From Larix kaempferi (Eukaryota; Streptophyta; Pinopsida; Pinales; Pinaceae), in assembly GCA_027924585.1 (NCBI GenBank), contig BSBM01000096.1, forward strand, positions 1,612,001 through 1,676,000: a stretch of DNA of 64,000 bases, read 5' to 3'. The translations under genes were made by a program, and so were the position numbers. Shown in pieces: positions 1 to 12,530 of this stretch. Within the stretch, counting starts at the first letter, position 1. Each line of letters opens with the position of its first letter. Below the pieces are notes generated by a model, which saw nothing but the letters and a program-made list of their open reading frames with translations, had not been told where the DNA came from and did not search any database.

Positions 1-56
1 CCATGGGATTGAGGATGTCAGAGCATTAGATTAAATTTATGGTGTGAATTACAGGT

Positions 57-280
57 TCCTAGTTGTTACATGCAGATTGCCACGACATCAGCCATGGACT
101 GCAACGCCCTAGAATGCCATGGACTGCACTGCAGGGAGCTGTCAGCAAGTGCAGGCACGCGTGCAAATCCTTGGTTTTTACATGCAGATTGTCGCTACAT
201 CAACCATCGACTACAACATCCTATAATTCCATGGACTACAGTGCAGGGAGCTGTCAGCCCACAGGTTGCCTAGAGATGTG
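57..280. repeat. two-copy tandem duplication (~116 bp)
   Basis: Two imperfect copies follow each other. Each carries TTACATGCAGATTG near its start and ends in GCAGGGAGCTGTCAGC. The small open frames here are by-products of the duplication; no protein family is recognisable. Confidence 0.7.
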
Positions 281-1325
281 ATGTCAGCCCACAACCCCCT
301 GGAGAATCGAGGACGACGTCACCTCCTGCCACCAATCAGGTTTTTGAAAAATATGAATTTTAAAAAATTGAAAAAATATTAGATAAGTTAAACTATAGTT
401 TTTATATAATCTAGGGGGAAAATTTTAGGTTTTAAAGAAAAATAATAAGAGTTTGATACATATATGATCATACATAATAATTCAATAATTTTTTTAAAAG
501 ATCATAAAATAAACTAATAATAATTGGTTAATAACACGAACAATCATTGTTTCTATCTAAATCTTAATAAATTCTAATTAAAAATCTTTATCACCAGCAT
601 AGATCCAAATCCTAGGCTCTATTAAGCGTCGAGAGGGATCAAATCCTAGGTTTGCACCTGGGCTAGGTATATCATTTTTACTTCTTATATTTCTAGTTTA
701 TTACTTTTTACTTTGTAATATCCATTATAATATTTTTTTAACTATAATATCCACTATAATACTTTGTAATGTCCATGTAATGTCCATGTTTTTACATTAA
801 TAACCGATTATTTTTAGACAATATGGACAAACATGGACAAAGTTACAAGCATACCTCTCAGTGCAATAATACGAACAAAAAAAACTAATATAAAATTATA
901 TGTTTTCTCCAACGATGAAATATATTCCTCATTACATTAAATGATTAAACTATTTAACACCTGCATATTTCAATCAAAATGGAGACTCGCCAAAACTCGT
1001 ATTGTTAATATTCCATTCGAAATATCCATTTGCCATGAAAAGTAAGCCAGCAGAAATAAAAGATTAAAGAGGACAGAAATGCGAAATGAAAATATAACTC
1101 ATGCGGAGACAAATCTAACTCCTATGAGAAAAATCCATAAATAAAGCAGAGAAGCAGAATCCCTAAATGAAGAATCTCAGCTGCGCACACATGGAGAGCC
1201 CGCGCGGAAGCTGTGAAGAATAAATCTAAGCCTAACGGAAGATAGAAAGGCGTGGAAGCTGCCGGTTTGCTATTAGCATGTGCATCTGCTGCTGCAGCTG
1301 CGCACCCATGGAGAGCCACTATTTC
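281..1325. other. AT-rich intergenic DNA
   Basis: There is no recognisable gene or element in the AT-rich part. From about 1180 the sequence becomes GC-richer and repeats pieces related to the glutamine-rich frame to the right (CATGGAGAGCC occurs twice, near 1190 and 1309). An open stretch at 1122-1319 lies in the same minus frame as the 1326-1916 ORF, just past its TGA. Confidence 0.5.
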
Positions 1326-1916
1326 TCATGTTGTTGTAGTTGCCGGTTTGCAGTTATCATCTGCATCTGTTTCTGCATCTGATGCTGTTGTTAGCATCTG
1401 CATCTGCTGTTGTTGTTGCTGTTGTTGCCGGTTTTCAGTTATCATCTGCATCTGCATCGGATGTTGTAATTGTTGCTGTTGCATCTGCAGTAGTTGTCCC
1501 TGTTCCTGCAGCAACCTATGTTGTTCTTGCTGCATTAGCTGTCCTTGTTCCTGCTGCATTAGCTGTCCCTGTTGCTGCAGCAACCTATGGTGTTCTTGCT
1601 GCAGTAGCAGTCCTTGTTGCTGCAGTGCCATCAGCATTCCAGCTTGAGCACTTTTAGTCTGTAGCCCAATTTTGTTGTCAAGATTCAGGCCGCCCATTTT
1701 CTCTTCTATTTCCACTGGGATTGATAATGATGCATCCTCTTCCACTTCAATGGAGCGAAGCAGTAATAAGGCTGATGCAGCTTCGTTCTCTGGTATAAAC
1801 TGATCACTCACCACAGATTCCACTTCAATGGAGCAAAGCAGCAATAAGGCTGATGCAGCTTCGTTCTCTGGTATGAACTGATCACTCACCAGAGATTCTG
1901 CAGAATAATTGGCCAT
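1326..1916 (-). CDS. glutamine-rich protein or gene fragment, unrecognised
   Basis: A 196-codon frame starts at ATG 1916 (MANYSAES). Its first part contains two copies of a 26-residue unit with SDQFIPENEAASALLLL; the DNA copies are 78 bp apart (about 1741 and 1819). After a short linker (LNLDNKIGLQTKSAQAG) comes a region of about 90 residues dominated by Q, L, M and H, with runs such as RQQQQQQQQMQM, as in activation or polymerising domains. The frame ends in a threonine run at TGA 1328-1326. Only three bases of drift would be needed to lose it, but the non-repeat N-terminus reads like a real exon. I recognise no family. It may be a single-exon gene, a first exon, or a fragment; CAG/CTG repeat expansion alone could also keep the middle open. 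Confidence 0.45.
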   Translation of the reverse strand: MANYSAESLVSDQFIPENEAASALLLLCSIEVESVVSDQFIPENEAASALLLLRSIEVEEDASLSIPVEIEEKMGGLNLDNKIGLQTKSAQAGMLMALQQQGLLLQQEHHRLLQQQGQLMQQEQGQLMQQEQHRLLQEQGQLLQMQQQQLQHPMQMQMITENRQQQQQQQQMQMLTTASDAETDADDNCKPATTTT

Positions 1917-2280
1917 ATTATCACTTCGTCAAAAAAATATTTGATTACAAACCCGTGAGCCTTCTATCTGAACAACTCCAGAAGTGTCTATGCCTTTTCT
2001 TCTTGATCTATATATATTCTTCTTCGGTTTGGTAGGTTTTTATTTTTTTAATGTTCTCTTATATTTAAATGATTATCATCTATGTAAATGGCTTTACCTT
2101 CCATGATTGCCGTGCACCCATATTTTTATTTAATGTTTTTAATATTTTTACTTAGATATTTTATTTTTATTTAAAGTTTTTAATATTTTTTAAATTGAAC
2201 CAATCAAAGAAACTGAATTATTAAATTTAACCAAATTAAAAGTTAGTTGTAAGTAGTTAATTTGAAAATTTTCATTTTGA
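1917..2280. other. AT-rich intergenic DNA
   Basis: This would be the upstream region of the glutamine-rich frame. I see no confident promoter element and no gene. Confidence 0.4.
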
Positions 2281-2425
2281 ATAGATTTGTCCAGTTTTTA
2301 GTTGTCATATGTACCATTTCCATAAAAAAAAATGAAAATAGTAGATATGTCCACGTTTTAGTTGACATATGGACCATTTCATTTTAGTAGATTGTCCACT
2401 TTTTTAGTTGTCATATGGACCATTT
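2281..2425. repeat. three-copy tandem repeat (~50-60 bp)
   Basis: Three imperfect copies of a unit containing TTTAGTTGTCATATGGACCA, each preceded by a TAGAT-TGTCCA segment. Non-coding. Confidence 0.75.
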
Positions 2426-2454
2426 GCTTTGATCTACTCTACTTTTATAAAGTC

Positions 2455-2625
2455 TAAGCATAATGAATCATCTTAAAATGGTCTAAATCCCTAAGTTAGG
2501 TAAACCAAAATGGTCCAAATCCTTAATAGTGAAAAGCTCATCAAAGCTCCCTTAGATTAAGTGAAATGAGTCTAACCATAATGAATCATCTTAAAATGGT
2601 CCAAATTACTAAGTTAGGTATAAAT
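2455..2625. repeat. two-copy direct repeat (~120-bp spacing)
   Basis: AATGAATCATCTTAAAATGG followed by CTAAGTTAGGTA occurs twice, near 2462 and 2580. A weaker relative lies near 5761 (ATCATCTTAAAGTGAGCC). Confidence 0.65.
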
Positions 2626-3177
2626 TTTACAAGATATAGAGAAGAGATTGATTTGAAAAAATGTAGTTTTGTGAACTTAAAAGATTACTTTATTTTGTTT
2701 TATTTTTTTGGGAATGATTAAATTTATATCATCAATCAAAACTACTTTATTAATTTAATTGTGAAGATGGGTGGTGTCTACCCGAAACACATTATAGTTT
2801 TTAAAAATCTATACAAGAAAGTCTAGAAGATTACACATAATAATTAAATACTGTGGAAACATTCATGCAAAAATACTTAATTTATATTCATTACTTTTTA
2901 TTTTTTCATAAATGAAATGAAGAACCAAACATGACCAAATTAAATGTGTGTTGAATGGTTCAATCCACATCATGGATTTAAACTACATTTTAATATTCAA
3001 TTTTCACTATTTTAAAAATATAAAATTTAAAGGAGTTAACAATCATATTAATTTGATGAATGCTTACGAGAACCTCATCAATCTAAAATACATTGTTAAT
3101 ATTGGTTAATTTTTGATATTTTTTAAATTATAAAATTTAAATAAATCAACAATCAAATTTTACTGAACTAAATTGTT

Positions 3178-3345
3178 TGATTAATGGTTATATCCAAATC
3201 ACCAAATTAAGCTACAAAATTGGAGATGAGGATCCCTGTAACCCAATACTAACATAGGATAGGATGTGTGCAATGACAGTGACATTTTAAATGAGAACAT
3301 GTACCATGATACAACCCTATTATATGACAATGTTTAATAATTATA
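3178..3345 (+). repeat. dispersed repeat, copy 1
   Basis: The segment starting TTAATGGTTATATCCAAATCA and ending with AATGTTTAATAAT is repeated in the same orientation near 6765-6890. Non-coding in all frames. Confidence 0.6.
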
Positions 3346-3749
3346 GTAATACTACCAATACAAATAATACAATTAACTTAACCCACATAGATCCATCTTA
3401 AATCCCGATCCATCAAGATATTTGATCCCTCTCAGTGTTTGATATATCTAGGTTTAAGATGAAATAAATATAAATAAATGTTACATAACATTGTTACACA
3501 ATGTTACACGTTACAACATCTCCCTCATATGGGTTGTAGAGCACCTCGCTACCCTCGGTGCAATGAAACATCAAGCATCACTCACCCCTTTATCTCATGA
3601 CTAGTTAAGTATATTGGTAAGTGTCCTATACTCAAAATCTAAAAGAATAATGCTATGAGAATTCTTAGTTGTATGCACTAAATAGAGGAAAGAGATTTAA
3701 CAACTTGACATCCGAACAATTACTAATTAGACCATTAGTTCTTTCACCA

Positions 3750-4420
3750 AGTGATGAAGAAGTTTCCACATTAATCGCAATCTAATATCAACCATCAAAC
3801 CCTTCCTTCCACCATCTTGTTCTCTTTCTCATTCCTTTGCAATGATCAAGATATGTTTATCCTTGCGTATTAAACATGATAACACAAATGCCTTGAATTT
3901 GTATTGTAGTTTTATTTTTCCTTGATGATTAACTTAGGGAAAATACAAATGAAATATATGTTGCGCACAAAATCATAGATGATGAAAGAGTTATTTTCAT
4001 CGATTGGGATTTCTGAGGAAAATAAATCCAATTTCATTCATGTTAATCATTATGCCAAGGGTTATAATGGTTTATTTGAGGCATCAAGTTGAGCAGAAAT
4101 TATGTGTGTTTTGCAATTGACCAAAAAGATTGGATTTCAATGTATATCCATGCCTAACCATTTGTGATTTGGTGTATTTTCCAAATTATTTGTAATTGAG
4201 TGAACTAAAATGTTCTATAAGGCTAATTCAAACAATATTTTTAGTATATTTGTTTTAGGGAAAGCTCTGAAATAGATGTCCACAACTCAACTTGTTGTAT
4301 TCTTTATGGATTTGCAAGGGAATGATTGATAAAAGACGATGAATGTATGATATCTTTATTGTAATTTTTTATGAGCGATGATGTGTTTCTAACCAAGATC
4401 CAATGAGAAGTTGATTTAAG
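3750..4420 (+). repeat. diverged direct duplication, copy 1
   Basis: This segment matches 4640-5310 base by base over many short blocks, such as CCTTGAATTTGT, TTCTATAAGGCTAATTCAAA and GTAATTTTTTATGAGCGATG. The copies are about 860-880 bp apart and clearly old. No protein is recognisable; short frames in copy 2 (4771-4983 plus, 4910-4635 minus) are not shared intact by copy 1, so I do not call genes. Confidence 0.6.
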
Positions 4421-4639
4421 TTGATGTCATGTGTCTATTGATGTCTTTTTAAGTATTGGTTTCTCTAAATGATAAGGAAATTTCCACATTACCCTCATTT
4501 TAGTACAAATCATTAAATCATTCATTTTTCTTGCCACATATAGTTCCCTAATGAAAAAATTACCACGTATAGTTCCCAAAATTGATTTAGAAATTGCATT
4601 ACTCCATCTTCATGCTAAGAGGCATATCACTTTGTCAAA

Positions 4640-5310
4640 CCACACATGTAGGCCTTATTAGCAACATTGGGAAATGGAAACATATCTGCAACATGATAGG
4701 AGCTTGCATTCTCTCAATTCTATTGATGTTTCTCCTTCCTTGGCAATGATGTAGATCCATTTCTCCGTAGATGTTCAATAGGACAAAATCAAACACCTTG
4801 AATTTGTCTTCCAGGTTCATTTCTCCTTGCGTATTCAAGATGGCAGGCACAAACACAAAATATACCGAGATGCAAAATGTACTTTCATTGATTGACCTTT
4901 CAAAGAACACAAAATTAAGTTGCGTTCATGTCAATCATCAAGCAAAATATTTACTGGTGGATTTGTGTATCAAGTTAGGATGAAATGATGTGCCTTTTGA
5001 AAATAGCCATACTCATATGGTTTCGGGGAATATTTATTTCCAAACAATTGTGATTTGATACATTTTTGTAATTCTTGGAAATCAAGGGAGGTAAATGTTT
5101 TATAAGGCTAATTTAAACAATATTTTGATAGATTTGTTTAAAGAAAATCTCCAAATTAGTCCATAGTTCAACTCACTATACTCTATCAATTTTCCTGGGA
5201 AGGTAAATTGCTCTATCAACTGATAGAGATGATGAATGTAGGACATCTTTATGGTAATTTTTTATAAGTGATGTTGTGGAACAAAAATGCAAAGAGAAAG
5301 TGGATTTTGT
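4640..5310 (+). repeat. diverged direct duplication, copy 2
   Basis: Partner of 3750-4420. It includes TTTTATAAGGCTAATTTAAA near 5099 and GGTAATTTTTTATAAGTGATG near 5254, each aligned to a block of copy 1 in the same order. Confidence 0.6.
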
Positions 5311-7515
5311 GTACCTACAACATACATCATGATTGATATCATTTTTTCATTTGTTATTTGATATTACCTCATTTACCACAAATACAAACTCCTTTAGGTG
5401 GTATATATGGATCTTATGGCCTATTATAAATTAAGTGATTCTTCTCATATGAATTTTTGGGTGAACAATTTCTCTTGAAAATAATAGGTTGGATTGTTTG
5501 CATATTCAAATGTGGGTGATCTTAGGATACACATTCTAGGTATGACATCCACCATTATACTAATATGCCATTTTAATTCATCTATTTTTTTACATTTATT
5601 GCATCATTTCGATGCTCTTCAAAGACGCATCTAGAGATTTCAATGCCAAGGGCGGGGGGGATCTATGCATCAAGTAATTTTTTTAATGTTTAATAAATGT
5701 AAAATGAATGACATAGTTGATATGTCATGCACTGCTCTCTGAGAAATTCAAAAGATGAGGATCATCTTAAAGTGAGCCAAAAGAAGTAAGTGAAAAGTTC
5801 AATATTAAAAGTTCCAACAATTAAGTGGAACTATAGCATGCACAATAAACCAGACTTTTAAGATAGCCAAATGTGTCATATATTTGACAAATCTTGTCTA
5901 TGTTATAGTACATCTTGAGAAGTGATGTAGATATTTGTGAAAATCATATGTAGGTGACTAATAAATTAGATATAGACACTTTGGACACTATTGATAGCAT
6001 AATTTCCATGATGCAAGTTGAAACAAGTGTTCATATAGCTTAACAAGGGTTGATAAATGTGAGTATCTAGTTAGATGATGATTGTATTATAGCTACTTAC
6101 AACAAACAAAAACGTTTAAACTTTTATTTGTTGTTTAGTGTTCATGTAAGAGCTATGTACAAAGGAATGACCTTCTCTTCTACACAATTCTCATAGACAT
6201 TGGATGGATTATTCTTCTGATCTAATTGTTATTTAGACATATTGCACTAGAAAATTTAAGCATTGACTATGTTTCTTTATTGTGTCAACAATGTAGTTGA
6301 GAAAATATGTGATTAATGCATGTGGACTCTAGGGAGTTTGTTTGTGTATATACAATTTTTTTTTAAATTCCTTACATGGTCAATGGGAATAATCACTTCC
6401 ATTGTACTTAGAAAACTTCCATTGGTAATGGGTTTTGTATTTGTTTTGTACAATAGAATATATGTCAAGTAATTTTAATTGTAAGTATCTCAAGTTTGAG
6501 TTTCCTAAATATCGATAAACTTTGTTTGATAAGGCTTAACCTATTTTTGAAATGTTACAACTTTATGGGATGCTTATTGATTTCATTTCTTACTGGATGG
6601 CATTATTTCCATCTAGTTTCATGATTAAATTATATTTGAATTATGTTGAAATGATCTAAATGAGGAAGAAGTCATAGAAATTCTAGTTTTAGAGTTAAAA
6701 TGAATGTTTTAATGGTAATAAAATACCGTCATACATAGCATAGTTGAGGGAATTAATCCTTTAATTAATGGTTATATCCAAATCATCAACCTAAGATATA
6801 TAATTTCATAGTGCCATGGTAAATGATGACATGTACGATGATGCAACCTTATTAGGTGCAATTGTTTAATAATCATAACAGTAATGATATGGAATATGGT
6901 TGGTTAGGAATCAAAATATTTTTCAAGAAAAGTATTTATGCATAATTTAGATAGCTCATAGAATGATATTAGCTATGGAGGGAAATAAGCATATCCCAAA
7001 ATGGAAAATTTATAAATTCTTTCTCATCCCAAGTATTGATAAAGATATGGCTTGGTGCTTCTTTAACATGACATGTTAGTGTATCTTGGGTATCTCCTTT
7101 TGATGATGGGTTACACTATTTAGCTTGAAACATCATTTTTATAAAAATATGAACACAGGGTATCCAAGTCATTAAAAAAGGGTGTTATCCTCGTCTTTTT
7201 GGTATATGGACTATCTTTATTTTCACACTAATAATTCTTCTATATAAAATGTGTTGACTGACATAGCTCGGACAATATGAATTAAATATATGAACTCTAG
7301 GTTTTATTAAAAGGTGTAGTAGAGTGAGGAATCAAATGCTTTCAAGTCCTTGGAGACTCTAAAATCAAGATAGATTGGGGGAATCTCTAGTGTAGAGTTA
7401 GAGACCTACACCTTGATCCCAACTTGCTTCAAGTGAAAAAGGTAAATTACACCTTTGAATGCATTAGATTTACTCATATATAGGGAGTTCAACAAACCAT
7501 AGGATTTATTATTTA
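5311..7515. other. AT-rich intergenic DNA
   Basis: Nothing recognisable apart from a second copy, at about 6765-6890, of the dispersed repeat seen at 3178-3345. Confidence 0.5.
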
Positions 7516-7519
7516 AAGA

Positions 7520-7845
7520 AGCTTTAGTACTCTAATTGTACTCAAGTATAGAGGAAGATCTCTATAACACCTCCAAATACCAAATAAAAAAATAATAATT
7601 CTTTTAACTATGAGTTTATGAGTAATGTTTCATACTATATATATAATAGATAATAATTTAATATATAATTGAGACCTTTGAATAGAATATTGATACACTT
7701 AATTCTAGAAGAGCGTACTCTACTTGTACTCAAGTATAGAGGAGGCTCTCTCTAACACCTCCAAATACCAAATAAAACGATAATAATTCTTTTAACTATG
7801 AGTTTATGTGTAAAGTTTCATCACATATGTATAATATTTAACTAT
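7520..7845 (+). repeat. two-copy tandem duplication (~190 bp)
   Basis: TGTACTCAAGTATAGAGGA, CACCTCCAAATACCAAATAA and TTCTTTTAACTATGAGTTTA occur in the same order in each copy, near 7537 and 7724. Confidence 0.8.
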
Positions 7846-9310
7846 GATTTTGGTCCTAGCACGAGGCTTGGAAAATACATTTAAGCTCACGACTTTCCTC
7901 CATTGGATGTTTTCTTGCCTCGCTATCCAAGGGTCAAGGTGCATCTACCTATAACCCAATAACACATATTTCATCTATGCCACTGCCCATCCTTGATGAA
8001 GGTATGAGAAGAATACTTGGCATTCATCCAATGAATCGGTACTGGAATTAGATTTTCGAGTGATATGATTGTAGGGTGCTTTCGTTGTTTGGAAAATTGT
8101 ATATTTGACCCAAACCAACCCCTATAGGGTATCAAGACCTTTATGGTCGTAAAATTCAAGGAGAATCCACTTTGTTTCTCTCGAGTCGTTATTGTGCCAT
8201 TTTCCGCCATTGTATGGCAAGGTCTCATGAGTTTTGGATTGCACATTTCTCTGTGGTATTTGGTTGACCATTTGGGATTCCTTGCAGATTTGCATACAAT
8301 TTCCCATTACAGGTAAAGTATCTAGAACTCTTTTTGTTACTCATACTTCAAGTTTATTTAGCTATTAGTGTTTATGATCATTTTCTTTAGTATTAAATCT
8401 TATGGGTTTACGGGTTTACGTATTGTTTGCATGCTGGTGGTAGTGGGGTGTTCCTCCATTCAGGCATTCTAGAGATTCTCTATTCAAGTTAAACAATTGT
8501 GCTTCCATTCATGTGTTACCAGTATATGTGTCTACATCTTAATACCCAAAATGTTAACAATGTTGCATTTGTGTTTCCAGTGGATAACATCCATTTTTTA
8601 TGGAACTCTATGGAACTTTTGAGGTCTAGTGATACCAGGTATGCTTGGAGATGTTTACTATATTTTAAGGCTTGAATTACTTCTATCTATTCCATAGTAG
8701 ACATACTCCATAGAACACATATTTTTAAATATTGTAATATGGGGTAGGGAACTCCATGCTTGGAATTGAATCCACAATATCTCTATAGGTTGTGTAGAAA
8801 ATATGAAGGGATCATATCCCTAGACCTTTCAATATGTATGAAATTATTTTAGTGGCTCTTGCCAAGACTCATTGTATATATCTCGTTCAATCCCCAAGTT
8901 TAAGGTTATAAATATTTTATCTATTCTTCTTTTGTTTAGTTGTGATTTTTTTAACCTTGAGGATTTTTGAGAAAGGGTTTCTCGAACCGTTCTTGTCATT
9001 ACATTTTATTAATCATATATTGAATCAATTTTTGTTTACATGCTTGTGGCATTACTATGCATAATTGAAATCAACCATGTTTCCTTTAATCATTAATTTC
9101 CTAAATATATAATAAAGGTTTTCACCCATGTTATTCATAGGCTATTTTACAACTACAACCATCCAAACCTTCCTCTTTCATATTGAATGTGTTAAACCCT
9201 TAACAAGGTTTTGACTTATTTGACACTGACAAAAACCTATATCTCAATGTAAATACCAATGACAAGACAATACTCGACCTTTGTCAATACTCTTGTGTCT
9301 CTATATAAAA
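7846..9310. other. intergenic DNA, no recognisable gene
   Basis: Several short minus frames (8307-7971) overlap each other in different frames. None shows a known domain and I do not support them as genes. Confidence 0.4.
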
Positions 9311-9311
9311 C

Positions 9312-9440
9312 ATTTTGGCCTAGATGACAGGTAAGTTGGCCTATGCAAACTGCTTTGGTCAACCCTTTTGGCCTAGATGACAGATAAGATGGCCTATTAC
9401 AATTTTGGCCTATGAAAACTGGTTTGGTCAACCCTTTCGA
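9312..9440 (+). repeat. two-copy tandem repeat (~54 bp plus insertion)
   Basis: TTTTGGCCTAGATGACAG and TTTGGTCAACCCTTT recur in the same order. The minus frame across it is a repeat shadow. Confidence 0.7.
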
Positions 9441-10870
9441 CCTTATTCTCCCTTCGATTTGGAAGGTCATCAATTTTAAATCTGAATATCATATAGTAAA
9501 AAGAATATTTCTATAATGGTTTAATTAAGGTTACAGAAAAAAATTAGCTCATCTAGACCCATGAATTTTGACCTATGTCTATAGAGTAGACTTATTCATC
9601 TTCATAACATGTTTTATCCATCACAATATACCTGAATATGAACACCGATTTTTACCTTAGCTCTTAAAGGGTTTCCTTTTCAATAGCAAGAGTGACTTTG
9701 GACTATGAACCATTCCTCTTTACTCAATATGGTTTACTTTCCAAATGTCGTATGCATTAATCTTCCATAATAATCAATATATATATACATTACCTTTATG
9801 AGACTATGTCTATGCTATCGGTAAAGATAAGAATACCGACGTGTTATCAAATACAATATTCGATTATTTCAATAAATAATTCATGTGATTTTTGTTTTCC
9901 TTACTCTGTGTTTTCTAAGATACAACATAACATTTACTAGTCAATACAACTTAGTAGAATAATAGGGTTTCAAAGGCCTTTGCATCTGGTTTCATTTATT
10001 GTTAGAAGCCTCTACTTTAGTTCTATTTTAGTTTCCAAGGGCATATGAATGATATATTTTGTTGTGCATCCTCTATTTCAAATGGATTCAACTTATTTAT
10101 TTTTAAAGCCAATATTAATTCAGAAAAACATAAATATAATCTTTGTAATTATATCCACTTCCATATTACTCAGAAGTAAGAGTAATAAAAAATATTAAAT
10201 CTCAATACAATTTCTACTTTTTTTTACAGATAGAAACTACATATATAAATTTTGCATCTACAAGTAATAGATTATAAAATGATAGGATAATATTCATCTT
10301 TTCCAATGTTAATGGTTCCAAAATCAATCTGAGTGATACCAAACAACACTATTGCTGATAAAACATAGATAATCCAACTATGTTTCTATTGTCACTCTCA
10401 ATCCAAACCATGGTTCTTCTATAGAAACCCTTTGTTTTTATCTTTAATAGCTATAAGTATTCACTCACAAGAAGATATTTTACCAGTCATCGAGTTCCTT
10501 GTGGACATTATGTCCTTTTGCACACCATATGTATAAGTCTAGTATACCAAGTAGTGTAGAACACACCAAGTGCTAAAATCACAAGCACACCAAGTGCTAA
10601 AAAAAAAATCACACCACGTGCTAATAGTACACTTGGTACCGCAGTCCATGGCCACAGAGGTTCCTCGAGCTCTAATAGATGAAACAAATTGAACTAGATG
10701 AACCAAATTGAACTTGGGATAATATTTCTTCTTTGCTTGTTCATTTCCTTTTCCAAATCTTGAACCCCTTACTTGTTTTCTTCTTCCTTTTTATATCCCT
10801 CCTTTATCCATTTCTTGAATTATTTATTCATTAAGGGAGTAGTTATTAGTTAGGGCTTCGTTGTCTCCTT
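9441..10870. other. AT-rich intergenic DNA
   Basis: No gene is seen. A small cluster of three CACACCAAGTGCTAA-like copies lies at about 10560-10625. Confidence 0.45.
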
Positions 10871-12273
10871 TTGGGAGTTTTTTGTTAATTTTTTTTTTTT
10901 TTTGTAAAATAAGTAAACCTTTCTATTGACAAAATATACAGAGTACATAAATGTTCATCATAAGTCTATTAAGTAGTTTGAAACCATGATTTTAACCGGC
11001 TTGAAGCCATACAACCAAGAGTCCTAGAGTTCCTCCCTCGAGATGTAAAACATAGCGTACATTCCAGCATCAGTTAACCAACAAAACCAAGAATAAGAAA
11101 CTACAAAAAACATAGTCTACATACTTGATGTCCATAATAATCGAAATCCGAGACCCACCACTGAAGAGCCATCCCAAATATTGAAACAAAACAAAAGAAA
11201 ATCCAGAATTACCAGCATACCAGGGCCTTCGATGGGCGGGAATTACTCCTTGGACGACGGAGGAACTGCCGTTGCCCCTATCGCTTCATCATCACGACCA
11301 ACCTTCTACAAGTTCTCAGTAGGAGTAGGAGAGAAGTAACCCATATTAGGGAGGAAAGGAACACCCAATTCCTTTCCTATGGCATCTATTTTCATGTGTA
11401 GGAGGTGGGTATTAGCGTAAATCTCTTTCCAAAAGGCCATGGGAATATCATCCTCACCCAACTTCTCCTCCCTTTCAAGAAGAACTCTATTGAGCAATCC
11501 CTTGATAGTCAAGTAAAGATTCAGGGTATTCTCGTAAAGTGCCTGCCTCACCCTTGTCGATCCTGGGTCCTGAATCTATCTCTCTAACACAGCCTCATTG
11601 AGCGAAGGTGAATTTTCCAGAACCTCCTTCCACACCCCATTCTCCAGCATCTTCAATTCAAACCTGATATATGGGGGAATTGGCGCTTTATAGCTCCAAG
11701 CGACCTGCGCGACTCGGATCTTCTCTTGATTATCCCAACACTTCCTCGGGTTATCCATTTGATCAACATTCTTAGCGGGTTCCATTATGAAGATGACGAG
11801 AGAGAAACTGCCACCACCCTTCGTTCCACCACCTTTTTGCCGTGTCTCTCTCAAGTTCCCGTCTTCCCTCGATGGACCAACATTATCCTTGCTATTCTCT
11901 TTGAACACAATACAATCCTTGCTCCGTAAGTTATACGAGATGGCATAGGAAATAACCATTACTCTTGAAGTGACCAGCCAATAATTTTTCTTGAGGCGGG
12001 TAGAAATAACAGTTCTTTCGATTATTGTTTGCACTCCCATCCAGCTGAGCGCCATACCCATTTCAATGGCCATAACATGCCTAACCTGCATCCTCATACT
12101 CTATATGGCACGGTAAATCCCCCTCATGATCTCCCACCTCATCAACATCCACTTACCACCTATTTACATTAATTCCCCACCTCCGACGTGCACCCACCTC
12201 AGTTGCATGTAGGAGATGTGTCACATCTCCATGTTAATTGAACACACTCGCATTTGGGTGTTTTTTGTTAATT
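10871..12273 (-). mobile_element. retrocopy with poly(A) tail and 20-bp target-site duplication
   Basis: On the minus strand the insert runs from 12253 down to a poly(A) tract (plus-strand T-run 10889-10903). It is flanked by TTGGGAGTTTTTTGTTAATT (10871-10890) and TTGGGTGTTTTTTGTTAATT (12254-12273), which match at 19 of 20 positions. Poly(A) plus a long target duplication is the signature of LINE-machinery retrotransposition. The body holds one decayed reading frame (12097-11306), a 5' leader of about 155 nt and a 3' untranslated stretch of about 400 nt ending near an AATAGA signal-like hexamer. No reverse transcriptase or endonuclease is present, so it is a processed retrocopy or a 5'-truncated element of unknown source. 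Confidence 0.75.
11306..12097 (-). pseudogene. unrecognised protein, retrocopied, one in-frame stop
   Basis: The frame starts at ATG 12097 and stays open for about 264 codons except for one TAG at 11578-11576, after LNEAVLER. The downstream part (RQALYENTLNLYLTIKGLL, then FWKEIYANTHLLHMKID) continues in the same frame to TAA 11308-11306. It looks soluble and alpha-helical, without signal peptide or membrane segment. I recognise no family. It lies within the poly(A)-tailed insert, so it probably represents a transcript of a gene elsewhere in the genome; a gag-like protein is possible but I cannot show it. Confidence 0.5.
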
Positions 12274-12354
12274 TAATTAAATACATATGTATATATGTAT
12301 TCAATTCCCTTCTTATAGTTCGCATTTTTTTTGAATGTGTTTCACGCCTGAATA

Positions 12355-12530
12355 TCGGGTCACTACATCGATGGAAAAGCAATCCAAGGGGCCCACCCAA
12401 AGGGGACTCACTTTGTTAGGCTATTTTGGATCCTATCCCTGACACCAAACTTGGGTGCATAACCCCGGAGGACCCAAAGAATTGAACCATCGACATTGAG
12501 GCTCCAACCAACTGAGCTACCCCACAAGGA
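12355..12530 (-). mobile_element. tRNA-derived SINE-like unit
   Basis: The minus strand carries an RNA polymerase III A box, TAGCTCAGTTGG (12519-12508), and a B box, GGTTCAATTC (12488-12479). The head is tRNA-like (GTGGGGTAGCTCAGTTGG). The boxes are closer than in a normal tRNA, the stems do not close, and about 130 nt of non-tRNA body follows, including GTAGTGACCCGATATTC, which resembles as I recall it the body of the plant Au SINE family. Ends and target duplication are not clear. Confidence 0.55.

Noticed and set aside
7971-8307. Two overlapping minus frames
   Set aside because: No recognisable motif, different frames over the same bases, and no splice signals that would join them sensibly.
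12479-12519. A functional tRNA gene
   Set aside because: The polymerase III boxes are present but too close, and the acceptor and anticodon stems do not pair; a SINE-like unit fits better.
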